Below the pieces are notes generated by a model. That model made no database searches and was not told where the DNA came from. It worked only from the letters and a program-made list of their open reading frames with translations. Of a stretch of 20,474 nt of DNA, positions 7,638 through 15,022 are shown in pieces (position 1 is the stretch's first letter; every line of letters begins with the position of its first letter). Source of the stretch: JALZDI01 sp965653225 (GTDB taxonomy: Bacteria; Actinomycetota; Actinomycetes; Propionibacteriales; Nocardioidaceae); NCBI GenBank assembly GCA_965653225.1, contig CBFGZI010000061.1:1-20474 (forward strand), read 5' to 3'. The translations under genes were made by a program, and so were the position numbers.

Positions 7638-8259
7638 CGGAGTGCTCCTCACTGAGGCTGTCGGTTGGACGATCGGGTACGGGGAGCTCGCTGAGCCGGA
7701 ACAGCGCGTCGAACGCCAGACCCGCCGCGGCGACCGCGGCCTCGCCTCCCTGCTCGCGGTCGACGACCGCGAGCACTCGGGCCACGCTCGCCCCGAGATC
7801 CGCGAGCACACCGGCCGCCCGGAGCGCCTGGCTGCCGGTCGTGACGACGTCCTCGACCAGCAGAACGCGTTCGCTGCGGTGCAGCTCGCCTTCGACGGCC
7901 GAGACGACGCCATGGGTCTTCGGGGTCTTCCGCACGATCACGAACGGCAGGCCGGTCTCGAGCGAGAGGGCCGCGACGATCGGTACGGCGCCGAGCTCCA
8001 TTGCTGCGACGCGGTCGACCTGCGGCGGGATGCGTGCGGCCAGCAGCGAGGCCAGCCGTCGCAGCACCGTGGGCTTGGTCGCGAAGAGGTACTTGTCGAA
8101 GTAGAAGTCGGTGGCCTGCCCGGAAGAGAGCACGAACCGGCCGCGCAGGTGGGACGCCGCGACGATGTCGCGCGCGACCTCTTCTCGCCGCTCGTCGGCC
8201 GGCTGGAACGGGTGCGTCCCGTGGCCGGCCAGCGCCTCGAGGAGTGTCGGCGAGGTCAT
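7615..8259 (-). CDS. pyrE: Orotate phosphoribosyltransferase-like protein
   Basis: The 214-residue protein is the normal size of PyrE, which joins orotate and PRPP to give OMP and pyrophosphate. FVLSSGQATDFYFDK near 42-56 matches the N-terminal FxLxSG motif. MELGAVPIVAA near 87-97 is the PPi loop region. RKTPKTHG near 110-117 holds the catalytic-loop lysines, and VLLVEDVVTTG near 132-142 is an intact PRPP-binding motif, followed by VVDREQGG. All hallmark residues are present, so it should be active. The ATG overlaps the IclR stop by four bases (ATGA). It is odd beside an N-carbamoyl hydrolase and with no pyrF in view: together they suggest that orotate is a shared node for salvage and breakdown (inference). 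Confidence 0.9.
   Translation of the reverse strand: MTSPTLLEALAGHGTHPFQPADERREEVARDIVAASHLRGRFVLSSGQATDFYFDKYLFATKPTVLRRLASLLAARIPPQVDRVAAMELGAVPIVAALSLETGLPFVIVRKTPKTHGVVSAVEGELHRSERVLLVEDVVTTGSQALRAAGVLADLGASVARVLAVVDREQGGEAAVAAAGLAFDALFRLSELPVPDRPTDSLSEEHSDDIDNRT
7645..7650 (-). promoter_or_regulatory. Ribosome binding site of the PRTase-like gene
   Basis: GAGGAG on the minus strand, seven bases before the ATG at 7637 and inside the end of the PyrE-like gene. It decides for the 7637 start over the ATG at 7613, which has no comparable site. Confidence 0.55.
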
Positions 8260-9113
8260 CGGGGGTCCCGCTGTCGCGATGTGCGCTGGCGGGCCGACGC
8301 GTCCCGGCCGGTACCTCTCGTGGAGCGGGGTGCGGGATCGTCCGCGGGGGGTGGCAGGGCCGACTCCGTCCAGCCGAGGTCGGCGGACATAGCGGCCGCG
8401 GCGGTCTCGACCGCGGTACGGCACTCCTGCCGGCGGTCGGGGTCGGCGACGCGGTACGCGGGTGCTGCCAGGGTCGCCGAGGCCACGACCCGCCCCGTCG
8501 AGCCGCGGACGGGTGCGGCCACGGCCCACACGCCGCGGTCGAGCTCGTCGTCGCACACGTCGTAGCCACGTGCGCGGACGACCGCCAGATGGTCGAGCAC
8601 CTGCTCGGGCTCTGTGAACGTCTCGTCGGTGAAGGCGCGCAGGGGCCTCGTCGCAAGCAGGCGCCGCACGTCGTCGGTGTCGAGGTCTGCAAGCAGCGTG
8701 CGCGCGGACGCGGCCGCGTGCAGGGGCATCTCCTGCCCGATGCGCACGAACATCCGCAGCGGGTGCTCGCTCTCGACCAGGGCCACACACACCGCCCGGT
8801 CACCGACCAGCTCGGTCAGGAAGACGGTCTCGCCGCTGGTATGTGCCGCTGCCGTCAGGGCGCGGTGCGGGGTTACGAGGAGTGCGTGCCGACGGGAGTT
8901 CTCCTCGGTGAGCTGCCGTGCGGCAGGGCCGAGGAAGTAGCGGCGGTTGGACGGCGAGCGCGTCACGAAGTGCTCGGCCTCCAGTACCGCGAGCATGCGG
9001 TGCATGCTGCCCGCCGGGACCCCCAGCTCGTCGGCCAGCGCGGCGAGCGACAGGCCCTCCGTCCGTGGCGCCAACGTGCGCAGAACCGCCAGGGCGCGTA
9101 CCACGACTTGCAT
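8256..9113 (-). CDS. IclR family transcriptional regulator
   Basis: The 285-residue protein has the standard IclR architecture. A winged helix-turn-helix occupies about residues 1-62 (LSLAALADELGVPAGSMHRMLAVLEAEHFV, then RRYFLGPAA). An effector-binding domain follows, with VFLTELVGDRAVCVALVES, MPLHAAASARTLLA and the CDDELDRGVWAVAAPVRGSTGRVVA block. Its C-terminal 40 residues are rich in Arg, Ser and Pro and probably disordered. The ATG has GGAAGGA about seven bases upstream. It is encoded inside the operon, 32 bases after the MFS gene, so it is likely autoregulated. The best candidate binding site is the inverted repeat at the operon head (11365-11383). The effector is probably a substrate or intermediate of the encoded pathway (inference). 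Confidence 0.92.
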   Translation of the reverse strand: MQVVVRALAVLRTLAPRTEGLSLAALADELGVPAGSMHRMLAVLEAEHFVTRSPSNRRYFLGPAARQLTEENSRRHALLVTPHRALTAAAHTSGETVFLTELVGDRAVCVALVESEHPLRMFVRIGQEMPLHAAASARTLLADLDTDDVRRLLATRPLRAFTDETFTEPEQVLDHLAVVRARGYDVCDDELDRGVWAVAAPVRGSTGRVVASATLAAPAYRVADPDRRQECRTAVETAAAAMSADLGWTESALPPPADDPAPRSTRGTGRDASARQRTSRQRDPR

Positions 9114-9145
9114 GCTGTTCCTTCCAGGTCGGTCGACGCTGCCTG

Positions 9146-10402
9146 CTACGCGGGCAGCTCTGCACCCTTCCGCTCGGGGATGAGCAGCAGTGCGAACATG
9201 TCGAGCAGGTACAGCGCCGCGAGGGACCCGATGGCCACGCCGAACCCGGCGGACGCCGCAATGGCCGCGACCACGAGCGGCGCGAAGCCGGCAACGCCGC
9301 GACCGATGTTCCACAGCACGTTCTGGGCCGTGGCCCGCGCCTCGGTGGGGTAGAGCTCGGCCATCAGCGCGCCGTAGCCGCCCATCATCCCGTTGACGAA
9401 AAGGCCCATCACGGCGCCGCCGACCAGCAACGCGAACTGGTCGCTGAGGTTGGCGTACGCCACGACCGAGATCGCCGCACCGATCTGGAAGATCAGGAAG
9501 CTGGGACGGCGGCCGATGGTGTCGGCGAGCCGGCCGAACACGAAGACGCCGCAGAACATGCCGAGCACGGTCACCGCGGTCCAGGCGGCCGACTGGCTGT
9601 AGGAGTAGCCGAACGTGTCGGACAGGTAGCTCGGCAGCCAGATGATGATCCCGTAGTAGCCGAAGTTCTGCACGCAGGCCAGGATCACGACGCCCAGGCT
9701 GGTCTTGGTGGTTTGCCGGTCCTCGACGAGCCTGCGAACGGGGAAGCTCTGCCGGCGTCCCTTCGACCGCAGCTCCTCGAACATCTCGGGCTCGTGCAGC
9801 TTCCTGCGCAGCACGTAGGCGAGCACCGCGGGGATGGCACCGATCGCGAAGAGCATCCGCCAGCCGCCGATCGGAAGCACTACTGCCGCGAGCCCGGCGG
9901 CGAGCAGGGTTCCGACCTGCCATCCGTTGGCCACCCACGCCGTTGCCCTCGCGCGCATCCTGTCGGGCCACGCCTCGGCCGCCAGGGTCATCCCGATGCC
10001 GAACTCCCCGCCGAGGCCGATCCCGGCGATGAAGCGGAACACCACCAGGGACCAGTAGTCCCACGCCACCGCCGAGAGCCCGGTGAAGACGGCGAAGACC
10101 AGGATCGACCACGTCAGCACGCGCACGCGTCCCAGGTAGTCCGACATCACCCCGAACACGAACCCACCGAGCACGGCCCCCACCAGCGTGAACGTGGCCA
10201 CCGAACCCGCCGCGGTCTCCGACAGCCCCAGGCCGGAGGTGATCGCCGTGAGCGCGAAGCCGACGATGAGCAGGTCGAAGCCGTCCATCGCGTAGCCGAC
10301 AGAGGAAGCGAACACCGCCTTCTTCCCGTACGTCGTAGGTCCGGCTTCCTCGGGAGCTACCGCGTCGAGTGTGCTCTGGTCGGTTCTCACGGTCTCGGAC
10401 AT
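9146..10402 (-). CDS. MFS transporter, aromatic/organic acid symporter type
   Basis: The 418-residue integral membrane protein has about 12 hydrophobic segments. The N-terminal SVGYAMDGFDLLIVGFAL resembles the first helix of the AAHS/sialate-type organic acid:proton symporters. The conserved loop-2 motif appears as GVMSDYLGRVRV, and its second-half copy as GRLADTIGRRPS. An RFIAGIGLGGEFGIG segment is also typical. The ATG has GAAAGG about nine bases upstream. It is the second gene of the left operon, 23 bases after the PyrD-like gene. It probably brings in the substrate of the encoded pathway, plausibly an anionic compound such as orotate, but specificity cannot be read from sequence. Confidence 0.9.
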   Translation of the reverse strand: MSETVRTDQSTLDAVAPEEAGPTTYGKKAVFASSVGYAMDGFDLLIVGFALTAITSGLGLSETAAGSVATFTLVGAVLGGFVFGVMSDYLGRVRVLTWSILVFAVFTGLSAVAWDYWSLVVFRFIAGIGLGGEFGIGMTLAAEAWPDRMRARATAWVANGWQVGTLLAAGLAAVVLPIGGWRMLFAIGAIPAVLAYVLRRKLHEPEMFEELRSKGRRQSFPVRRLVEDRQTTKTSLGVVILACVQNFGYYGIIIWLPSYLSDTFGYSYSQSAAWTAVTVLGMFCGVFVFGRLADTIGRRPSFLIFQIGAAISVVAYANLSDQFALLVGGAVMGLFVNGMMGGYGALMAELYPTEARATAQNVLWNIGRGVAGFAPLVVAAIAASAGFGVAIGSLAALYLLDMFALLLIPERKGAELPA

Positions 10403-10425
10403 GGCAAGGGCCTTTCGGGGTCGGT

Positions 10426-11388
10426 CTATTGGGCCAAGGGCTGGTTGACGTCGACTTCGTCGATCCCGCCCACCAGCTGGGCAGGGTCGCGAACCCCCAT
10501 CTCGCCCAGCACGACGGGCAGCTCGGCGAGGATCTCGGACATGGTCTGGGGCCGGGTGAAGGTCGCCGTGCCCACCTGGACGGCCGTGGCGCCGGCGAGC
10601 ATGTACTCAACGACGTCGCGCGCCGACGTGACTCCTCCGCAGCCGATGACAGGAACGTCGACGGATCGCGCGGTCTGCCACACCAGGCGGAGCGCCAGCG
10701 GCTTGACGGCCGGGCCGGACCAGCCACCGGTCGTGTTGCCGAGCACCGCGCGCCGGGTGCGCAGGTCGACCGCCATCCCCACGAAGGTGTTGGCGACCGT
10801 CACCGCAGAGGCGCCGGCGGCAGCCGCCGCGCGGGCCAACGCGGGCACCGAGGTCACGTTGGGCGTCAGCTTGGCGATCACCGGATGCTCGACACGGTCG
10901 ACGACCCCGGCGACGACCCGCGCCACGGCATCGGAGTCGGCACCGAGCTCGATACCGCCGGCCTCGAGGTTGGGACAGGAGACGTTGACCTCGACCGCGG
11001 CCACGTCCACACCCGTCAGTCCCTCGGCGACCTCGAGGAAGTCCTCCTCGGTCAGCCCACCGATGCTCACCACGACCGGCGGACCGAGCTCGAGGTAGCG
11101 CGGCAGCACCTCGCGCCGCCACCGACGGACCCCCACCGACGGGATGCCGACGGAGTTGAGCATGCCGTCCCGGGTCTCGGCGAGCCGGTGAGCGGGGTTG
11201 CCCGCTCGGGCGGCCGCGAAGACCGTCTTCGTCACCACCGCTCCGAGCCCGTGGACCGGCACTACCTCTGCGAGCTCCGGGCCGAAGCAGCCTGACGCCG
11301 GCATGACCGGGCTGGCCAGCTGCGGGCCCCAGACCCGGGTCGCCAAGGTCGAAGGTTCCACGTCACGGAAACCGTGTTTCCGTTTCAT
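10426..11388 (-). CDS. pyrD: Dihydroorotate dehydrogenase-like protein, class 1B (FMN catalytic subunit)
   Basis: The 320-residue FMN barrel protein interconverts dihydroorotate and orotate. Class 1B is supported by a cysteine as catalytic base in EVNVSCPN (Cys138), by GNTTGGWSGPAVKPLALRLV near 217-236, and by a PyrK-like partner in the operon. Other marks are SPVMPASGCFG near the N-terminus, TKTV (Lys54), IAKLTPN (Lys173), and the phosphate-binding IGCGGVTSARDV and GATAVQVGTA. It is the first gene of the left operon. The ATG at 11388 is only about two bases from the predicted transcription start; a GTG at 11361 would remove nine residues and leave the inverted repeat in the leader. In vivo direction may be reductive here; dihydropyrimidine-type substrates other than orotate are possible. 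Confidence 0.9.
   Translation of the reverse strand: MKRKHGFRDVEPSTLATRVWGPQLASPVMPASGCFGPELAEVVPVHGLGAVVTKTVFAAARAGNPAHRLAETRDGMLNSVGIPSVGVRRWRREVLPRYLELGPPVVVSIGGLTEEDFLEVAEGLTGVDVAAVEVNVSCPNLEAGGIELGADSDAVARVVAGVVDRVEHPVIAKLTPNVTSVPALARAAAAAGASAVTVANTFVGMAVDLRTRRAVLGNTTGGWSGPAVKPLALRLVWQTARSVDVPVIGCGGVTSARDVVEYMLAGATAVQVGTATFTRPQTMSEILAELPVVLGEMGVRDPAQLVGGIDEVDVNQPLAQ
11365..11383. promoter_or_regulatory. Perfect inverted repeat, candidate IclR-family operator
   Basis: ACGGAAAC, a 3-base spacer, then GTTTCCGT: a perfect 8+8 palindrome centred on 11374. It lies about 7-25 bases downstream of the predicted start of the left operon. GGAAA/TTTCC half-sites around a short spacer resemble sites known for IclR-family repressors. 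An IclR gene is the third gene of this operon, so autorepression by blocking transcription is plausible. It also overlaps the first codons of the PyrD-like gene if the ATG at 11388 is used. No second copy was noticed in the other intergenic gaps. Confidence 0.6.
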
Positions 11389-11396
11389 GGCAGCCC

Positions 11397-11425
11397 ATAG
11401 TCGAACGTGGACGCCCAGCCGTCAA
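11397..11425 (-). promoter_or_regulatory. Candidate sigma-70-type promoter of the left operon
   Basis: On the minus strand, TTGACG (11425-11420), a 17-base spacer and GACTAT (11402-11397) form a good -35/-10 pair. The predicted start is near 11390, two bases before the PyrD-like ATG, so the mRNA could be almost leaderless. The -35 hexamer is a near-perfect match and the -10 is moderate. The inverted repeat lies immediately downstream. Confidence 0.5.
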
Positions 11426-11543
11426 GGGGTCGGGCCCCGTTTGCCCGCAACGACCACCGTTGGGTGCGGTGTCGTTTTCGAGACGACCGGAGCACGATGG
11501 GCGAGGTCCGCACGCACGACCGTCACCGACGAAAGGACTCGGG

Positions 11544-12401
11544 GTGTTCGTCACCATCAACGGCAACCGACTGCTCGTGGAGGTCCTCGGACCTGAGGAC
11601 GGGCCGGTGCTGGTCGCGCACCACGGCGCGCCGGGGCTGAGCTCGCACGCCGAACCTCGCGACAGCTTCGGGCGGCTCGCCGACACCTTCCGCGTGGTCG
11701 TGTTCGACGCCAGGGGCAGTGGTCAGAGCGAGGGCAACCCGCCCTTCAGCCACGACCAGTGGGCCGCCGACGTCGAGGCGCTGCGCGAGTGGCTCGGCGC
11801 CGAGCGCATCATCATGGCCGGGGGCTCGTACGGCGGCTTCATCTCCATGGAGTACGCCATCCGCTACCCCGACCGTGTCTCGGCCCTGGTGCTGCGGGAC
11901 ACCTCCGCCGACCACGAGAACCTGAAGGCCGCACGCACGAACGCCGAGAACAACACGCGCGTCGACATCGACTGGGTGAAGTTCCACCGCATCATGTCCG
12001 GCAGGGTCCGGGACAACGACGACCTGCGCGACTGCTGGCGAGAGATCCTGCCGCTGTACGACCACGTCTATGACCCCGAGGCGGTCGAGCGGAAGGTCGA
12101 GCAGACGTGGTACCGCTACGAGACCCACAACCACGGGTTCGCCGTGAACATGCCGCAGTACGACATCAAGGCGCAGCTTCCGGCCATCGACTGTCCGACC
12201 CTCGTCACGGTCGGCCGCTCCGACTGGATCACGCCGGTGCACCACAGCGAGGTGATCGCCGCACTGGTTCCGCGAGCGGAGCTGGTCGTGTTCGAGAAGT
12301 CCGGTCACTCACCGCAGGTCGAGGAGGCCGAGCTGTGGACCAAGACGGTGCGCGACTTCCTCACCCGGCACGGCGCAGACAGGAGCCCGGCCCAGGCGTG
12401 A
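11544..12401 (+). CDS. Alpha/beta hydrolase (proline iminopeptidase-like)
   Basis: This is the only complete plus-strand gene of the window, encoding 285 residues of a serine hydrolase with the alpha/beta fold. The oxyanion motif HHGAPG lies near 26-31, VVVFDARGSGQS near 51-62, the nucleophile elbow GGSYGG at Ser95, the acid in GRSDWITP at Asp227, and the histidine in GHSPQVEE at His255. HGxPG and DxRGxGxS are shared with proline iminopeptidases and related esterases or C-C hydrolases. The GTG at 11544 is chosen because GAAAGGA lies about ten bases upstream and the protein starts as for the family; a TTG at 11460 would add 28 dissimilar residues. It is divergent from the PyrD-like operon and may share its control region. 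Substrate unknown; ester, amide or lactone cleavage is possible. Confidence 0.87.
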   Translation: MFVTINGNRLLVEVLGPEDGPVLVAHHGAPGLSSHAEPRDSFGRLADTFRVVVFDARGSGQSEGNPPFSHDQWAADVEALREWLGAERIIMAGGSYGGFISMEYAIRYPDRVSALVLRDTSADHENLKAARTNAENNTRVDIDWVKFHRIMSGRVRDNDDLRDCWREILPLYDHVYDPEAVERKVEQTWYRYETHNHGFAVNMPQYDIKAQLPAIDCPTLVTVGRSDWITPVHHSEVIAALVPRAELVVFEKSGHSPQVEEAELWTKTVRDFLTRHGADRSPAQA

Positions 12402-12428
12402 CCGTGTCGGCTGCGGCACGTACCGCCG

Positions 12429-13766
12429 CTACGCCGCCTCCTCGACGAGCTCCCGCTCGGCCGGCGCACCCGCGTGGTCGGTCTGCCCGTCGTGGACGAG
12501 CAGCGTCGCCACGAACCCCACGACGGCAAGCAACATGATGTAGGCGGCGATCGCGAACGAGTTGCCGGTCGCGCTCAGCAGCGCCGTCGCGATCAGGGCG
12601 GCCGGGCCTGCCCAGAGCACCGAGCCCAGCTGGTACGCGAGCGAGGACGCGGTGTACCTGACCTCCGGGGGGAACGAGTCCGCGAGCAGCGAGGCCTGCG
12701 GTGCGTACTGCATGTCGTGGATGACAAGGCCCAGTACGGTCGCGACGACGACAGCCCAGCCGAGCCCGGTGTTGAGCAAGCCGAAGTAGGGCAGCGCGAA
12801 CGCGAACATCACCACGGTTCCGATGAGGTGCAGCCTCCTCCTGCCCACGCGGTCGGACAGCCAGCCCCAGAAGGGTGTGCTGAGCAACGAGACGGCAGCC
12901 CCGACGAGGACCGCGTTCACCAGGAACCCGCTGTCCATGCCCAGCTGCTCGCTGCCATAGGTGATGACGAACGTGGCGAAGATGTAGAACGGCCCGGTCT
13001 GAGCGGCGCGCATGAAGCAGGTGGCGAGGATCGGGCGCCAGTGGCCGCGGACCGCGGTGGCCAGCGGGACCCGTTGCACCTCGTCCTTCCTCCGGACGTT
13101 GCGGAACGCCGTCGACTCCGCGATACCGAGCCTGATCACCAGGCCGACGGCGATGAGGACGATGCTGGCCAGGAACGGCAGCCGCCAGCCCCAGGAGACG
13201 AACGCCTCCTCCGAGAGCAAGGCCTGCACCGCGCCGATGCTGCCCGAGGCCAGCAGCAGACCAAGTGGTGAGCCGAACTGGGGCCACGACCCGCGAAGAC
13301 CGCGCCGGCCGTTGGCGTCGTTCCACTCGGTGGCCATGAGCACGGCACCGCCCCACTCGCCTCCGACCCCGAGCCCCTGGACGACGCGGAGGACCACAAG
13401 GGCCACCGCGCCCCAGATCCCGATGGCGTCGTAGGTCGGGACGACTCCGACGAGTGCGGTTCCTACTCCCATCAGCAGCAGCGTCGCCACCAGCGTCGAC
13501 TTCCGCCCGATCCGGTCGCCGAAGTGACCGAAGAGAGCGGCGCCGACGGGCCGGACCACGAACCCGACGAGGAACGTGGACAGCGCCAGCATCGTGCCCG
13601 CAAGCGGGTCGGACGAGGGGAAGAACAGCTGCGGGAAGATGAGCGTCGAGGCAAGGGCGTAGACGTAGAAGTCGTACCACTCGATCGCGGTACCAATCGT
13701 CGCCGCGACGGTGGCACGGCGTGCGAGCCGATCATCGGGCGCGGCGGGGGCCGGTGGGGACGTCAT
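12429..13766 (-). CDS. MFS transporter, metabolite:H+ symporter (MHS) family
   Basis: The 445-residue protein has about 12 membrane segments and clear MHS-subfamily marks. GTAIEWYDFYVYALAS followed by FFPSSDP is characteristic of the first helix and loop. FGHFGDRIGRKS is the loop-2 motif, and VVQGLGVGGEWGGAVL the helix-4 to 5 region, with a second-half copy GWLSDRVGRRRL. MHS carriers import organic acids, osmolytes such as betaine and proline, shikimate and similar compounds with protons. The gene is the last of the right-hand unit, 30 bases after the DszC-like gene. It probably takes up the compound that the monooxygenases and amidase act on (inference). No strong Shine-Dalgarno is visible before the ATG. 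Confidence 0.92.
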   Translation of the reverse strand: MTSPPAPAAPDDRLARRATVAATIGTAIEWYDFYVYALASTLIFPQLFFPSSDPLAGTMLALSTFLVGFVVRPVGAALFGHFGDRIGRKSTLVATLLLMGVGTALVGVVPTYDAIGIWGAVALVVLRVVQGLGVGGEWGGAVLMATEWNDANGRRGLRGSWPQFGSPLGLLLASGSIGAVQALLSEEAFVSWGWRLPFLASIVLIAVGLVIRLGIAESTAFRNVRRKDEVQRVPLATAVRGHWRPILATCFMRAAQTGPFYIFATFVITYGSEQLGMDSGFLVNAVLVGAAVSLLSTPFWGWLSDRVGRRRLHLIGTVVMFAFALPYFGLLNTGLGWAVVVATVLGLVIHDMQYAPQASLLADSFPPEVRYTASSLAYQLGSVLWAGPAALIATALLSATGNSFAIAAYIMLLAVVGFVATLLVHDGQTDHAGAPAERELVEEAA

Positions 13767-13796
13767 GGGGAGGTACCTGTTCTGTTGAGGGCGGGG

Positions 13797-15017
13797 TCAG
13801 GTGTAGAGCGTCGGCTGGGCGAGCCGGCCGGTCAGGAAGAAGGCGCCGACCTCGTTCTCCTTCCAGGAGACCGGGTCGTGCAGTGTGTGGGTGCGGACAT
13901 TGCGCCAGAAGCGGTCGAGGCCGTGCCGATTGGCCGTGGCGCGGGCTCCGGTCACTTCGAAGATGCGGCTGGTCGCGTCGATGGCGAGGCGGGTCGACAC
14001 CACCTTGAGCGCCGCGACTCGCGCGGCAACCTCACCTCGGTGCTGCCACGTGATGCGGTCGCCCGCGGCGATGGCATCGGCCACCTCGGTGGCTGTCTTC
14101 TCCGCCAGGGCGGCGACGGCCTGCGTCTGCGCGACGAGCTGCCCGTAGGTCTGGAGGGTGTACGGGTCTTGCGCTGCACTGTCCTCGTCGGAGAGGAACC
14201 ACGGCCTGCTGTGCGTACGCGTGTACTCCGCGGCGGTGTCCAGGGCGCCCTCGGTGGTGCCGAGGTAGAGGTGGCAGAACATCGACTGGATCGTCGGGGT
14301 GAGCAGTGTCTGCCGTGGGCTCGGGTCGGCGCCGTCGGTGGCCGAGAGGATGTCGCGGGTCGCGACATGTGTGCCCTTGAAGGTGACCGAACCGCTCGCC
14401 GACAGCCGCATCCCCAGGTTGTCCCAGTCACCTCCGAGCACGACGTCGTCCGGCTTCCCCACGAGGATGGCCTGGACGGCCTCCTGGCTGTCCGACCTGA
14501 CCCCGCTCACCACGTTGGCGTCCGCGACGGAGAAGCCGGTGGTGAACGTACGGCGGCCGTGCATCCGGAAGCCGTCGACGGCGGGCTCGAACTCCACAGC
14601 GGTGTCGAGCGGGTTCACGGCCCCTCCCCACAGCCACCGGTGCTCCGCCGTTGCGCCGAGCAACCGGTCCTGCTGCTCGGGGGTGCCGTTGAACCACAGC
14701 TTCGCCTGGTTGGCGTACGAGTAGCCGATCAGCTGCGCCACCGACGCGTCCGCCCTGGCGACCTCGCGAACCACCGCAAGGGCAGTGGCGAAGTCCTCAC
14801 CTCCCCCGCCGTGCCGCCGGGGAGCGAGCAGTGCGGGGAGGCCGCTGCGCCTCAGCAGGTCGACCTCCGGGTGCGGCTCACGGTCCGGCCGGTCTCGCTC
14901 CACCGCACTCGGCCGCAACGTGCAGGCCACCTCGCGTGCGCGTTCGAGCCAAGCTGTGGTGGTGTCGGGCAACGGCTCCACGGCCGTCGCCGCCTCCTCG
15001 TGCAGAGTGCCGGTCAT
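13797..15017 (-). CDS. Acyl-CoA-dehydrogenase-fold flavin monooxygenase (DszC-like)
   Basis: The 406-residue protein has the acyl-CoA dehydrogenase fold and belongs to the group containing DszC and related FMNH2-dependent two-component monooxygenases rather than true dehydrogenases. Visible marks are LLRRSGLPALLAPRRHGGGG near 54-73, a middle beta-domain with GRRTFTTGFSVAD and DNLGMRLSASGSVTF, and the C-terminal ATANRHGLDRFWRNVRTHTLHDPVSWKENEVG. The RFWRNVRTHTLHDP ending is typical of this DszC/SfnB group. It lies five bases after the SfnB-like gene, and the two are paralogues. Partner reductase is not visible in the window. Substrate is unknown; members oxidise sulfur, nitrogen or aromatic carbon centres. 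Confidence 0.88.
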   Translation of the reverse strand: MTGTLHEEAATAVEPLPDTTTAWLERAREVACTLRPSAVERDRPDREPHPEVDLLRRSGLPALLAPRRHGGGGEDFATALAVVREVARADASVAQLIGYSYANQAKLWFNGTPEQQDRLLGATAEHRWLWGGAVNPLDTAVEFEPAVDGFRMHGRRTFTTGFSVADANVVSGVRSDSQEAVQAILVGKPDDVVLGGDWDNLGMRLSASGSVTFKGTHVATRDILSATDGADPSPRQTLLTPTIQSMFCHLYLGTTEGALDTAAEYTRTHSRPWFLSDEDSAAQDPYTLQTYGQLVAQTQAVAALAEKTATEVADAIAAGDRITWQHRGEVAARVAALKVVSTRLAIDATSRIFEVTGARATANRHGLDRFWRNVRTHTLHDPVSWKENEVGAFFLTGRLAQPTLYT

Positions 15018-15022
15018 GTCGC

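Noticed and set aside
8918..11098. Very long open plus-strand frame over the IclR, MFS and PyrD-like genes
   Set aside because: It is antisense to three well-supported genes, has Arg/His/Asp/Gly-rich low-complexity translation and no family motif. Such frames arise from GC-rich third positions on the coding strand. The same holds for long plus-strand frames at 44-1642, 2629-3651, 3558-5129, 6295-8565, 12474-13271, 13524-15068, 14831-16318 and 16294-17580.
3531..11388. Ordinary de novo pyrimidine biosynthesis operon
   Set aside because: PyrB, CarA, CarB, PyrF and PyrR are missing from the window, while an N-carbamoyl hydrolase, importer, IclR regulator, asparaginase, MmgE/PrpD and OCD genes are included. 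A purely biosynthetic role is unlikely, though not excluded.
12402..12428. Possible bidirectional terminator between the convergent hydrolase and MHS transporter genes
   Set aside because: Only a four-base GCGG/CCGC stem with a six-base loop is visible. The 27-base gap offers no convincing terminator, although one would be expected here.
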